Positions 6,909 to 15,625 of a stretch of 32,111 nucleotides of DNA are shown here, piece by piece. Made by a program: the position numbers and the translations under genes. The notes under the pieces were generated by a model. That model was given only the letters and a program-made list of their open reading frames with translations, ran no database searches and was not told the origin of the DNA. The first letter of the stretch is position 1. Each line of letters opens with the position of its first letter. Source of the DNA: a bacterium (GTDB lineage: Bacteria; Hydrothermota; Tepidihabitantia; B3-TA06); assembly GCA_012517375.1 (NCBI GenBank), contig JAAYVC010000091.1:1-32111 (forward strand), given 5' to 3'.

Positions 6909-7226
6909 TTACAATACCGTAAACTGCTCCAACTGCCGAAAACTCAACGTACTTGTCAAATCCTTGATAATAGAACTCTGTTCTCTGATCATGCGGCATG
7001 TATTTCTTAAGTTTTCAGATATAGCAAGTTCCTCAAGAACCCTGGAATCAGCAGCATTCAAAGATACTCTTGCCGATGATATTGAATGTTTGATGGAATC
7101 GATGACGGCTCCAATGTGCTTCGATTCACCGGTGAAAGGCGCAGGGTGTGCCGATAAAGCGGTTCTGACTGCGGCGCATACGGTGTGCCCTAGAACCAAA
7201 AGAAGAGAGCAGCCAGTGAGCTTCAC
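6909..7226 (-). CDS. Doubtful small ORF, hypothetical protein
   Basis: 105 codons from a GTG at 7226. The first 20 residues look like a weak signal peptide and the rest is predicted helical. There is no ribosome site or promoter, and the first part overlaps the nucleotidyltransferase relic in another frame, so the real gene, if any, may start later. I recognise no family. Confidence 0.25.
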   Translation of the reverse strand: MKLTGCSLLLVLGHTVCAAVRTALSAHPAPFTGESKHIGAVIDSIKHSISSARVSLNAADSRVLEELAISENLRNTCRMIREQSSIIKDLTSTLSFRQLEQFTVL

Positions 7227-7313
7227 TGCGAGTTAAATAGAACCGTAGATAACGAAAGCGCGCAAATCGTTGCCAAGCTTTTCTCTTATCTCCCCGCAAA
7301 GAGTGAATGCCAT
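7126..7313 (-). pseudogene. Frameshifted relic of a second KNTase-like nucleotidyltransferase
   Basis: An ATG at 7313, preceded by AAAGGG, opens 26 codons ending at 7233. They include CGEIREKLGNDLRAFVIYGS, clearly homologous to the start of the intact neighbour (GQIRDELKK..GDDLRAFVIFAS). Shifting frame at the YGS codons continues as LTRSEAHWLL, which fits the G-S-x-x-R segment of the family, until a stop at 7126. The copy begins 29 bases after the neighbour's stop codon, as if it had once been the next gene of the operon. It lacks the catalytic acidic pair and most of the fold. Confidence 0.6.
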
Positions 7314-7342
7314 GCCGACCCTTTACTCGTAACTGGCTCTTT

Positions 7343-8128
7343 TCATCTTCTGAATATTTTCTTCGGCATCTTGTATACGCCTTCCTTCTCCCATTTGATG
7401 CCCAGTTCGTCCATCCAGTCGAGGATGTTCTGCCATAGTCCGAAAGCTGTTACATACCTTACCTCGACGGGCGCTGAGGTTTCGCCGTGTATTATCTCAA
7501 TAAGTTCTGCGTAATCCTTCGGGAGATTTTCTAGCTTCTTGGATTCTTCCCAGGCGTTGCGCATGCTTGGGTAAAAGTGACGGTTCATAAAACTCATGAG
7601 TTTTACGACCATCACAGAAAAATTGAAAAGATGAGTGCATACATCCGAGCGCACGCCCTTCTCCCAGGCGTTCATTAGAGAGCCTATCTCCTCCTGGATA
7701 GGAAATACTGACAAACCTGCAGCTTTTCTGAATTCCTCTTCCTTGTTGAGAGATTGCCATGCCGCCATCTGAATATGGCCCACGCAGTCATCACCCTGTT
7801 TAACGTATACGGGAAGCATGCGGTGCCACTGGTCGGCGCTGAAAGGCCAGTCCTGGTCTATCTTAGCCGCATCCTTCAAAGCCTTCATGAACGGTATGTA
7901 GTATATCTCGCAGTAAATGCCCTCGCGCATGAACCCGCACGCAGTCTCATCGTAATCGTCGGTCATTATAGCCATCATCTCGAGATCTGAATAAGGTCCA
8001 TCCTCTTCCTTCGCCGTTGACGCAAATATTACGAACGCCCTCAGATCGTCTCCAAGCGATTTCTTTAATTCGTCTCTAATCTGACCGGCCATTAGCAGCC
8101 GGTCCTCGTGCGTCGCCCGTCTCAGCAT
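7343..8128 (-). CDS. Kanamycin nucleotidyltransferase-like protein (KNTase/ANT(4') family)
   Basis: 261 residues, close to the 253-256 of KNTase. Alignment by eye is collinear: GDDLRAF, GPYSDLEMM (catalytic Asp48, Glu50), DWPFSADQWHRMLPVY, and a C-terminal FGLWQNILDWMDELG block match KNTase landmarks. Family enzymes attach a nucleotide to aminoglycosides, but the GS motif reads AS and the following ATP-binding Arg is absent, so activity or substrate may differ. It is the last intact gene of the long operon and overlaps the creatininase gene by 7 bases. An ATG at 8092 is an alternative start. Antibiotic resistance should not be assumed, because the operon is otherwise concerned with the envelope. 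Confidence 0.82.
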   Translation of the reverse strand: MLRRATHEDRLLMAGQIRDELKKSLGDDLRAFVIFASTAKEEDGPYSDLEMMAIMTDDYDETACGFMREGIYCEIYYIPFMKALKDAAKIDQDWPFSADQWHRMLPVYVKQGDDCVGHIQMAAWQSLNKEEEFRKAAGLSVFPIQEEIGSLMNAWEKGVRSDVCTHLFNFSVMVVKLMSFMNRHFYPSMRNAWEESKKLENLPKDYAELIEIIHGETSAPVEVRYVTAFGLWQNILDWMDELGIKWEKEGVYKMPKKIFRR

Positions 8129-8847
8129 TCCCCAAGCTGGTTGAATTCGTTCCAGCCCTCCAGAATCTCTTTTATAAGAAACCTTAATTCGCTTTTGAGG
8201 GATTCGTAGTATGCTTTAGCGGATTCAGGAGTAAGCGGCTTTGCAGGTTCGTCAGAGTATTTTATTGAAGAGCGGGGCGAAGGCCACGATTTGACTCCAT
8301 CGCGATATCTGAATGCCCTCGAACCATCCCAGACCTCCGGTACGATTCGAGGATTCGCCATGTATACGAGCGCAAGCTCGTCGGCTCCTCCGTGCCCGGC
8401 TGCGGAACCGAACCGCTCGTCGGACAGTTCCTTGCCAAACGTCCACCAGTCAAGATATGCGGCCTTCATTCCGTTTTCCTTCCACACTTCCGGGAGAACC
8501 TCAGACAACGTCTGCGTGTTTCCGCCGTGCCCGTTGAAGATGATGACCGATTCCACCCCTGATAATGCAAGAGAGGACAGAAGCTCGAATATGACATCCT
8601 TGTAGGTCTCCTGCGATACCCACATACCGCCGGGGTACCCGGAAAGGGAGGAGACAAGACCGTAGGGAAGAGTGGGCAAAAGAATGGCTTCGAACTCTGC
8701 TGCAAGGTCTGTCGCAAGCTTCTCCGGAGCGATAACGTCCGTGCCGAGAGGACCCTGGTCGTGCGCCTCTATGGTTCCTACAGGCCAGAAGCAAAGACGC
8801 GGTTCGAGTTTTGCATACTCATGAGTCGAAATCTCAAGAAGCTTCAT
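8122..8847 (-). CDS. Creatininase-family metal-dependent amidohydrolase
   Basis: 241 residues. PVGTIEAHDQGPLGTD holds the usual metal ligands Glu27, His29 and Asp37. NGHGGN (105-110) and GHGGADE (151-157, with His152 and Glu157) complete the family signature. Members open cyclic or linear amides: creatinine, formamidopyrimidine intermediates of flavin synthesis, and the mycofactocin peptide (MftE). No mycofactocin or flavin genes are near, so the substrate is unknown. The ATG overlaps the RmuC stop codon, with AAAGGAG upstream, indicating translational coupling. Confidence 0.87.
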   Translation of the reverse strand: MKLLEISTHEYAKLEPRLCFWPVGTIEAHDQGPLGTDVIAPEKLATDLAAEFEAILLPTLPYGLVSSLSGYPGGMWVSQETYKDVIFELLSSLALSGVESVIIFNGHGGNTQTLSEVLPEVWKENGMKAAYLDWWTFGKELSDERFGSAAGHGGADELALVYMANPRIVPEVWDGSRAFRYRDGVKSWPSPRSSIKYSDEPAKPLTPESAKAYYESLKSELRFLIKEILEGWNEFNQLGEC

Positions 8848-9863
8848 AACGGTATCTCCTTTTGTCCCTTTTCGCTTCTTATCTCAAGGGCTTTAATGTT
8901 GTCGCCTATGCGTTCAAGACGCTTGGCTACTTCATCGTACTTCCCCCTTGCGTTCGTAATGTGTTTTCCAACAATCTCCCAGTCCGATTGAGCGGCCTCG
9001 AACTCCCTGGCGATACGGTTGAGGCTATCAAGGATTTGCTGAGCTTCCTTCTCTATGGCAAGACCCCTAAGTCCAAGAAGAATCGTTTCAAGAAACTGGT
9101 AGAACGTAGATGGAGAAACGGGAAATACCCTTGAGCGCCGAAGCGATGTCATGAGATTATCCATTCCGGAGAGTTTAGAGTATATCTTTTCCGATGGTAT
9201 GTACATGAGGGCGAAGTTGGTCGTGTTCTCATTGGGATTGATGTAGCGTTTGACCTCTGTAACGCGCGGTTTTAGTATCTGGATGAAACGCTTCTCAAAA
9301 GCCTCTTCATCTACCCCTTCAGCCGACATCCTCTGGAACTCCTCAAGAGGAAACTTCGCATCTATTGGGATTATCCTGTCTTCGGTTTTAATAACGGCGT
9401 CGACTTTTGTTCCGTCCCTGAATGAGTACTGGAACTCGTAATGAGCCTCAGGGAGAACATCCTTGATAAGATCGTTTAAGAGAATCTCACCGAACCCGCC
9501 TCTTACCTTCGGTGAAAGCAAGAGCTCCTGGAAGGTGGATATCGATTTTCCAATGTCCTGCATGCCTTTTGCCGCCTCCTGCATAGCACCGAGGTCCTTT
9601 CTGATGTCGCCGAATAGGTTTGTAGTGGATTCAAGTCTTTTGTTTATCTCGTGGAGAGTGTCGAGCTGCGCCGGGTTTGAGGCGAGCGTTTCGAGCTTGA
9701 TTAACTTTTCCTTTATTGCTTCCTGTTCAGTCTTTTGTTCCTGCCTTCTCGCCTCCTCCTCCATGCGGCTCTTCTTTTGCGCCGAAAGTATGCCGAGAAG
9801 GACTATAAGAAGAGCGACCGCAAGCGCACCCAGGGCCCCCAATACGGCGTAGATGCCAATCAT
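8844..9863 (-). CDS. rmuC: RmuC-family protein
   Basis: 339 residues from ATG 9863, which overlaps the upstream stop codon in an ATGA junction and has GAGGAG before it; the 12-codon longer frame lacks this logic. Residues 4-26 form one membrane helix, about 30-110 a charged coiled coil, and the rest the RmuC domain, distantly related to restriction-type nucleases. It contains the conserved IDAKFPLEEF segment and YINPNENT followed by MYIPSE. RmuC limits inversion of short inverted repeats in Escherichia coli; the molecular activity is unsettled. It sits in the long operon between DUF362 and creatininase. Confidence 0.9.
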   Translation of the reverse strand: MIGIYAVLGALGALAVALLIVLLGILSAQKKSRMEEEARRQEQKTEQEAIKEKLIKLETLASNPAQLDTLHEINKRLESTTNLFGDIRKDLGAMQEAAKGMQDIGKSISTFQELLLSPKVRGGFGEILLNDLIKDVLPEAHYEFQYSFRDGTKVDAVIKTEDRIIPIDAKFPLEEFQRMSAEGVDEEAFEKRFIQILKPRVTEVKRYINPNENTTNFALMYIPSEKIYSKLSGMDNLMTSLRRSRVFPVSPSTFYQFLETILLGLRGLAIEKEAQQILDSLNRIAREFEAAQSDWEIVGKHITNARGKYDEVAKRLERIGDNIKALEIRSEKGQKEIPL

Positions 9864-11200
9864 ATGCTCCTCCTCAAGGAATGCGTTGCTTGGTTCCATA
9901 CTCGCATAAACTGCTCCTCCAAAAATGCTCTTATGAAAGGCAGGCCTTCCATAACGTCTATATACGGGTTAATGATACGGGCTTTACGGGAAAAAGCAAA
10001 CGCCTTCCTTGCCATGTAGACAGGGCATCCCTTGAGATGGAGCTTCGGTTTTACGCCCTTTGCATGCGTGCAGTCGCCGACGAATATGAGATTATCAATG
10101 ACATCATGCGGAATCTCGCCGTCGTATTCACCGACAACGATGCCGAGCTTACGAGGTCGTTCCTGCGAAGGGTCTTGTCCAAGAAGCCGGAAGAGGGCCT
10201 TTGCGGCAGTATTTACCTTTTCTTTGTTGCGCCAGGCGCGGTAGTGATTTATATAATGTATGGCCTCGGCAACAAAACCAACGCACCCGCCCCTGCATCT
10301 TTTTCCGTTGTAGAGCCTTCCCTCTAAATATTTCATATAGGGATTGAGTTCTGATATAGGCTTTTCATAGTAATAGCCTAAGGGCGCGGGTTTCGCGTTA
10401 TCCGGGTTGATTATCTCTATGTCCCTGAGCGAGACCGGACCCAACCCTCTCTTCGAGGCAAGAACGAGATGCTCTATCTTGCAGGGTTCGAACCCAAGAA
10501 GCCATGCTCCAACGGAGTCTGCGGCGACCGCATTTCTTGAGGCTATGGCAAGCCCTAGATTTCGGGGATCTGGACATCCGACTCCATTGACGCCGACGGT
10601 AATCGCGTCTACAAGAACAAGATCAGGCGGAAAAGCTCTCAGCGCATCAGCTATTTTATTCCCCAGGTCGTAGTGATGGCTTTTAAGCCGAATTGAACGC
10701 TTTATCAAGCCTATGAGGAGTTTGGATGCTCCTGTTATATCCGTTTGCGAATGAACCTTTAACTTTGGAACAAAAACCCTGAGACCGTTACCGGTCAAGA
10801 TTTTGGGTAACGGCAGAAAAGGATGGACCCTGTGGTCAGGAACTTTAAGAAAGCCGTCATGAACCGCCTCTGAAAGATTGAGAAACCTCGTATTTTCTTC
10901 TTTGCAGAGTTTATTGTAGCCCGACTTGCGGTAAACGTAACGCAGAGGAACCATGAGACCGCAGTCTTCGAATATTATCCGTTCCTTTACCCCCCTCTCC
11001 CTTAGTGCGCAGAGCACCCCGCGCATGAACGCAGGGTGAGTATAGGCATGCTCACCATAACGCGTAGCATGCACGAGATTGGGCTTGATGAAACCTTTTT
11101 GCCTTGGTTCTAGCGCGAGTATCTGCATTGCCGACGCGGCGAATTCGCTGATAAGCGCTTGATCGTATCCCGGGATTTTCTTGATTATTACTTTTTCCAT
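9860..11200 (-). CDS. DUF362 family protein with an unusual C-terminal Cys cluster
   Basis: 446 residues. The first about 290 match DUF362: IKPNLV near 38-43, HPAF, LKVHSQTDITGASKLLIGLI around 147-166, and LVLVDAITVGVNGVGCPDP. DUF362 proteins often end in a ferredoxin domain; here that is replaced by a different C-terminal region with Cys302, Cys306, Cys377 and Cys392 (RCRGGC, GDCTHAKG, KGCPVY), spaced so that a folded iron-sulfur or zinc site is possible. The function is unknown. The ATG lies 5 bases after the stop of the prenyl fusion, and the end overlaps rmuC, so it is co-translated with both. A redox link to the neighbouring prenyl reductase is a reasonable but unproven inference. Confidence 0.82.
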   Translation of the reverse strand: MEKVIIKKIPGYDQALISEFAASAMQILALEPRQKGFIKPNLVHATRYGEHAYTHPAFMRGVLCALRERGVKERIIFEDCGLMVPLRYVYRKSGYNKLCKEENTRFLNLSEAVHDGFLKVPDHRVHPFLPLPKILTGNGLRVFVPKLKVHSQTDITGASKLLIGLIKRSIRLKSHHYDLGNKIADALRAFPPDLVLVDAITVGVNGVGCPDPRNLGLAIASRNAVAADSVGAWLLGFEPCKIEHLVLASKRGLGPVSLRDIEIINPDNAKPAPLGYYYEKPISELNPYMKYLEGRLYNGKRCRGGCVGFVAEAIHYINHYRAWRNKEKVNTAAKALFRLLGQDPSQERPRKLGIVVGEYDGEIPHDVIDNLIFVGDCTHAKGVKPKLHLKGCPVYMARKAFAFSRKARIINPYIDVMEGLPFIRAFLEEQFMRVWNQATHSLRRSI

Positions 11201-11205
11201 ATTAA

Positions 11206-13407
11206 TTATTGATTCTCCTGGCTGACAGCGAATCTTGTCCAGTAACCAAGAACCCTTACAATGTCCTTGAGCTTTTCCAGGAATGGATTCGAAGGAATGA
11301 AGTCTATCGTTTGTAAAGCACGCTCCAAGTACTCTCTCGATAACTTCTGGTTGTAGCCTAGTGCGTCGTAGCGCCTGTACAAATCAAGAATTTCATGGGC
11401 GCTCTCTGTTGTACCAAGTGAAAGCAAATGGAGTAGACGCTTTCTGTCCTCTGAGGAAGCCGAATTCATTGTATGAATGAGCTGAGCGGTCAATTTCCCT
11501 TTTTTTATATCCGTAAAACGGGACTTAAGGCTTACGGTAGACGAAGCCAGCAGATCCTTCGCGTCGTCATATATCTGGAAAGCTATCCCGAGATTCTTGC
11601 CGAACTCCCGCATTGCTTTTACGTTTTCTTGTGATGCATTTGCAAGTATTGCTCCGGCTTCGGTTGCGGCTTCAAGCAAGGCGCCCGTTTTCATTCGAAT
11701 GAGCTCTATGTAATCTTCAAGACTTTTGCTCTCGATTTCTTCCGGAGAGAAATTTATATCCCGAACCTCTCCTTCAGATGCCTCAAGTCCTGAACGGCAT
11801 CCGACTTTTATGAGTTTAATAACCCTCGCCTTGTCTACACCGGCGTTCGCCTCGTAAGAAGACATCATCTCGAAACCTTTTATGAGAAGGGCATCCCCTG
11901 CCGTTATCGCGTGGCCTATCCCGTATCTGCGGTGAAGGGTCTCGGCGCCCCTGCGCCATTCTCCGCCGTCTATTATATCGTCGTGAACGAGCGAAGCGGT
12001 ATGACTTACCTCATAAGCCATGGCAACCGGGAGAAGATCGTTAAGCTCGGCGCCGAGGGCCTGACCTGCGAGAAGAACAAGAACGGCCCTGAGTCTTTTG
12101 CCGCCATGAAGAAGAACCTCATTTGCCATTCTGTGAAGCTCGGAATCTTCTTTGAAGAGTTCCTTTAGCCCCTTGTCGATGAGCTCCTTTTCTTCACGGA
12201 TTATAGAGTCAAGTTCTTCGGCAATAAGACCAAACGAAGCCTCTTCCACAAGCTCATAGGACTTGCGGTGTCCCTCTGTCGACGAAAGAAGTATTCCCAA
12301 CCCTTCCCTTATGGTTGAATCGCTCCTGCCTCTATCAAGAATCCGTTTGACAAGGTTTTCATCCGTCAAGAAAGGCTTAAGACGCAGATCCCAGCGGCGT
12401 TCCCGCTCATTAAAGTAATCATGCACCCTCTCTTCGTACCCGGAAAGAGTTCCAACTTCACCTGAGAAGTACCCTTTTATGGCCTCGGATGCTAATACGG
12501 CTGATTTACGGGCCTGATATATTCCTCCGCCGTGTAATATTGAGCCAACACCTGCCGCATCGCCGACAACAAGAAATCCATCTCCATACAGAGGTCTGCG
12601 GAGCCTCATCGGCATCTTTCCTCCATCCTGCCTGATTACAGATAACCCAGAAAGCCCTAAGCGCTCAAGATTTTCCTTGAGGAAAGCCTCCAACTCATTC
12701 TTAAGGGAGATACGTTTGGCGCGGATGATATCTATCGTCGTCCCCACCCCTGCCACAAGCACATCCTTCTTCGGAAAAAGCCAGAAATATCCTTCGGGTA
12801 CACGGTGAGGGAGAAAGTGAAATTCTATTGAATTTTTGAAAGCCCTATCCAATTTCTCCTGTCCGGCATCAAGCCAGAACTGACAGGTTATTCCCATACC
12901 TTTGTTAGACAAGGGAGTAAGATCCAATCTCGATTCAAGATGCGATGCGTTCGCGCCTGCGGCGTGAATAAGAATGGGCGTCTCTACACCTGTATTACCT
13001 AATGGCGTATCGACTACAACGTTCCATGCCCCTTTATTTCTCAGGATGCTTACGATGCCCGCTTTCTCGATGAACTGAGCGTTCGAAGCCCTGGATTGAA
13101 GCCAGCTGTCGTATGCGGAGCGTTTTACGGTAATTCCAGATTGTTCAGAATGAATTGTGCTGATTGAAAGAAAAGAGCCGTTCGGACCGAATATCCTGGC
13201 TTCCCGGACTTCGCGTTCGATTATCAGGGGTGGAGGAGTACCGAACTCAAGCAGCTCGCCCGTCTGGATGGCTCCGCCGCAAGGCTTCTCTCTATCCAGG
13301 GAAAGCTTTTCCAAAACAACAACACGCAGCCCCGATTCAGAGAGATTGTATGCCGCCTCCGCGCCCGCCGGCCCTGCACCAATAATTACTACATCAGCTC
13401 GAATCAC
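11206..13407 (-). CDS. Geranylgeranyl reductase - polyprenyl diphosphate synthase fusion
   Basis: 733 residues. Residues 1 to about 390 are a geranylgeranyl-reductase-type flavoprotein: GAGPAG (11-16) for FAD, PCGGA (42-46), GYFWLFP (206-212), VVGDAAG (280-286) and HGGGI (292-296). Residues about 395-733 are a trans-prenyl synthase: GGKRLR (435-440), first aspartate motif DDIID (476-480) and second DDAKD (614-618). Both active sites appear complete. The fifth residue before the first motif is Ala (TASLVHDD), with no two-residue insertion, which fits products of C20 or longer. The enzyme may build a prenyl chain and then saturate it. Archaeal-type ether lipids, a quinone tail or a polyprenol carrier are possible ends. 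GTG start overlapping the Yip1 stop. Confidence 0.92.
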   Translation of the reverse strand: MIRADVVIIGAGPAGAEAAYNLSESGLRVVVLEKLSLDREKPCGGAIQTGELLEFGTPPPLIIEREVREARIFGPNGSFLSISTIHSEQSGITVKRSAYDSWLQSRASNAQFIEKAGIVSILRNKGAWNVVVDTPLGNTGVETPILIHAAGANASHLESRLDLTPLSNKGMGITCQFWLDAGQEKLDRAFKNSIEFHFLPHRVPEGYFWLFPKKDVLVAGVGTTIDIIRAKRISLKNELEAFLKENLERLGLSGLSVIRQDGGKMPMRLRRPLYGDGFLVVGDAAGVGSILHGGGIYQARKSAVLASEAIKGYFSGEVGTLSGYEERVHDYFNERERRWDLRLKPFLTDENLVKRILDRGRSDSTIREGLGILLSSTEGHRKSYELVEEASFGLIAEELDSIIREEKELIDKGLKELFKEDSELHRMANEVLLHGGKRLRAVLVLLAGQALGAELNDLLPVAMAYEVSHTASLVHDDIIDGGEWRRGAETLHRRYGIGHAITAGDALLIKGFEMMSSYEANAGVDKARVIKLIKVGCRSGLEASEGEVRDINFSPEEIESKSLEDYIELIRMKTGALLEAATEAGAILANASQENVKAMREFGKNLGIAFQIYDDAKDLLASSTVSLKSRFTDIKKGKLTAQLIHTMNSASSEDRKRLLHLLSLGTTESAHEILDLYRRYDALGYNQKLSREYLERALQTIDFIPSNPFLEKLKDIVRVLGYWTRFAVSQENQ

Positions 13408-14087
13408 CGACCGAAGCCGATATTAATCGCGGCGACGCCCAGAGAAAGAAGGAGCCAAGGAACAATGACAAGCGTAAGGCCTTTCCAGCGCTGGCTTTCG
13501 GTGACTATGGCGAAACCGAATCCCATAAGCAATACCCGCCATAAGGCAAAGAAATCAATCTGTGATGCGAATCGGAAAAGGAAGGTGCCTCTTTCAAGAA
13601 AAGGAAGAAGACCAAGTGAAGTCATGATGTCTACCCTCTGAAGGATAATACTGAGCGCCGAGATAAACAGTAATCCGAGTGCCGTTACAAGCCCGGTGTA
13701 TGCAACTACCGAGATGGATTTCTTAAAGCTGCTTTTTCCGCCAAAAAGGGAAAACAATACCCAGAACACAAGAGCCGATAGAAAAGTTATTATTGTCTGA
13801 AGAAGCATTACAGAAACAGCCGTACCTATTATGGCTATAGGAGAATTCATCCTCTCAACAATCATTTGCATTTGTTCTTCCTGCATTTCGACGCCCTGAG
13901 GAAGGTTCTGCCTTATAGTATCAAGAAATACGTCCGGAGGTATTATAAGCCTGGGCAGCACGGATGCAGCTGCCGCGACAACGAGGAGTATCAAGAACGG
14001 CAGCCACCAGCGTGATTTTTCTTTTATGTCTTCAAAGCATCGTGAAGGCGATACGAAAACTGAAATAAGACGTTTTCCTTCGTTCAT
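13404..14087 (-). CDS. Yip1-family multi-pass membrane protein
   Basis: 227 residues with about five membrane helices (near 28-48, 84-110, 124-150, 175-195, 204-224). The cytoplasmic start FVSPSRCFEDIKEKSRWWLPF is the typical opening of bacterial Yip1-domain proteins. Their function in bacteria is not established. GGAGG lies 4 bases before the ATG, which overlaps the regulator's stop, and the end overlaps the prenyl fusion, so the three genes are tightly coupled. Confidence 0.8.
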   Translation of the reverse strand: MNEGKRLISVFVSPSRCFEDIKEKSRWWLPFLILLVVAAAASVLPRLIIPPDVFLDTIRQNLPQGVEMQEEQMQMIVERMNSPIAIIGTAVSVMLLQTIITFLSALVFWVLFSLFGGKSSFKKSISVVAYTGLVTALGLLFISALSIILQRVDIMTSLGLLPFLERGTFLFRFASQIDFFALWRVLLMGFGFAIVTESQRWKGLTLVIVPWLLLSLGVAAINIGFGR

Positions 14088-15625
14088 GAATCCTCCTTTT
14101 CGAATCCGAGTTCCTTCTTCAATCTCGAGAGATAACTTGGCTGAATTCCGAGCATCTCTGCGGCTTTTTTATGATTGCCGCGGGTCTCTTTAAGTATATG
14201 CGTTAAATATTCCTTCTTGAAGTGCAGAACCGCATCCAGCCAGGGCTTTGGCTCTGCGAAAAGATCCACCCTTTCCGACTGAGGTCCTTTGCCGATTACG
14301 ATGTCGCCCTTGCTTATATGCGTACTCCTGGAGAGGACGAAAGCACGCTCAATTACGTTTCTAAGCTCTCTGACGTTGCCGGGCCAGTCGTACTCCTCAA
14401 GTAATTCCAGGGCTTCCTTATCTAGCTTGTCTATTCCCTTCGTTGTCTCGGCATTGAAAAGCCTGATGAAATGCTCAGCCAGAAGCTTAATATCGCTTTT
14501 GCGTTCCCTGAGATGCGGAAGCTCGACCGGAAAAACATTTATTCTGTAATAAAGATCCTCCCGGAATTTTTTTTCCCTGATAAGGTTGGGAATATTCTGG
14601 TTTGTGGCCGTAATGACTCGAACATCGACCGAGATAGTCTCCTTTCCGCCGAGACGTTCAAACTCCTTCTGTTCGAAAAACCTCAGAAGTTTGACCTGCG
14701 TCTCAAGACCCAAATCTCCTATCTCATCGAGAAATAATGAACCCTTGTGCGCCTGTTCGAACTTGCCTTCCTTGCGAACGGACGCTCCGGTAAAAGCACC
14801 CTTTTCGTAGCCGAACAACTCGCTTTCAATGAGAGTGGTTGGAATTGCCGCGCAGTTCACTACAACGAACGGTCCCTCACTGCGGGGACTGTTGAGGTGT
14901 ATGAATCGCGCAAGAAGCTCTTTGCCTGTTCCGCTTTCTCCGGTAATGATTACGGTCGTATTCGAAGCGGCTACGCGTTTAGAGAGATCAAGAGCTTCGA
15001 GAAGTTTAGGGTCGCGACCTATTATCCTGTATCTTAACTCCTGCGCTTCTTCTATAACGCGTTTCGAAGCCTGAAGCTCCATGTAGTTCTGAGCATTCCG
15101 CAGCACCTGGGCGGCCTGGCCTGCGAGAAGTTCTAAAAGCGTCACGTCTTCATCGGTAAAATCAGCTCTCGATTCCTTGTTAAGAACCTCGATAACGCCG
15201 ACCGTTTTGTCCTCAAGCCTCAAAGGAACGCCAAGTATTGAACGGGTCTGGAAAGAAGTGGCTTCGTCAGTACCCGAGTACCACCGGCCATCCTTTTTAA
15301 CATCATTCACCACAAGGGGCTCGCCTTTAAGAAAAACGTAACCCGCAATGCTTTCCTCACCCAGGGGAACGTAAAGCGAAACAAGGGATTCCTTAGCCTC
15401 GCCCGTCGCTATCGCAAAACGCAGCTTGTTTACCTTTTCGTCTAAAAGAAGCAGCGATGAAGCCTCGGACTGAGTCAGGGATTTTGCGGATTCCAGAATA
15501 ATCTCAAGCAGACGGTCAAACTCAATTGTCGAAAGAAGCTTACCGGTAACATCAACGAGACGTCTGAGCTCCTCAAGACCTATTGCCGCTGCCTTTGACG
15601 TTTCCTTAGAGCCTTTTTTCGACAT
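14084..15625 (-). CDS. Sigma-54-dependent activator with GAF sensor domain
   Basis: 513 residues in the order GAF (about 20-180), AAA+ (about 203-430) and Fis-type helix-turn-helix (about 480-506). Walker A is GESGTGKE (229-236), the sigma-54-contacting loop GAFTGA is intact (276-281), Walker B is FLDEIG (298-303), and NHKKAAEMLGIQPSYLSRLKK forms the DNA-binding helices. It should open sigma-54 promoters in response to a small molecule or redox signal bound by GAF. No kinase or receiver domain is present. No -24/-12 promoter was recognised by eye in the window, so its targets may be elsewhere. It overlaps surA by 20 bases, with AAAGGA before its ATG. Confidence 0.93.
   Translation of the reverse strand: MSKKGSKETSKAAAIGLEELRRLVDVTGKLLSTIEFDRLLEIILESAKSLTQSEASSLLLLDEKVNKLRFAIATGEAKESLVSLYVPLGEESIAGYVFLKGEPLVVNDVKKDGRWYSGTDEATSFQTRSILGVPLRLEDKTVGVIEVLNKESRADFTDEDVTLLELLAGQAAQVLRNAQNYMELQASKRVIEEAQELRYRIIGRDPKLLEALDLSKRVAASNTTVIITGESGTGKELLARFIHLNSPRSEGPFVVVNCAAIPTTLIESELFGYEKGAFTGASVRKEGKFEQAHKGSLFLDEIGDLGLETQVKLLRFFEQKEFERLGGKETISVDVRVITATNQNIPNLIREKKFREDLYYRINVFPVELPHLRERKSDIKLLAEHFIRLFNAETTKGIDKLDKEALELLEEYDWPGNVRELRNVIERAFVLSRSTHISKGDIVIGKGPQSERVDLFAEPKPWLDAVLHFKKEYLTHILKETRGNHKKAAEMLGIQPSYLSRLKKELGFEKEDS

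Noticed and set aside
8122-8847. Mycofactocin-type locus suggested by the creatininase-family protein
   Set aside because: No radical SAM maturase, precursor peptide or other mycofactocin gene is present in the window.
14084-15625. Sigma-54 (-24/-12) promoters near the activator
   Set aside because: No site resembling TGGCAC-N5-TTGC was recognised in the intergenic DNA; all promoters seen are of the -35/-10 type. A matrix scan could change this.
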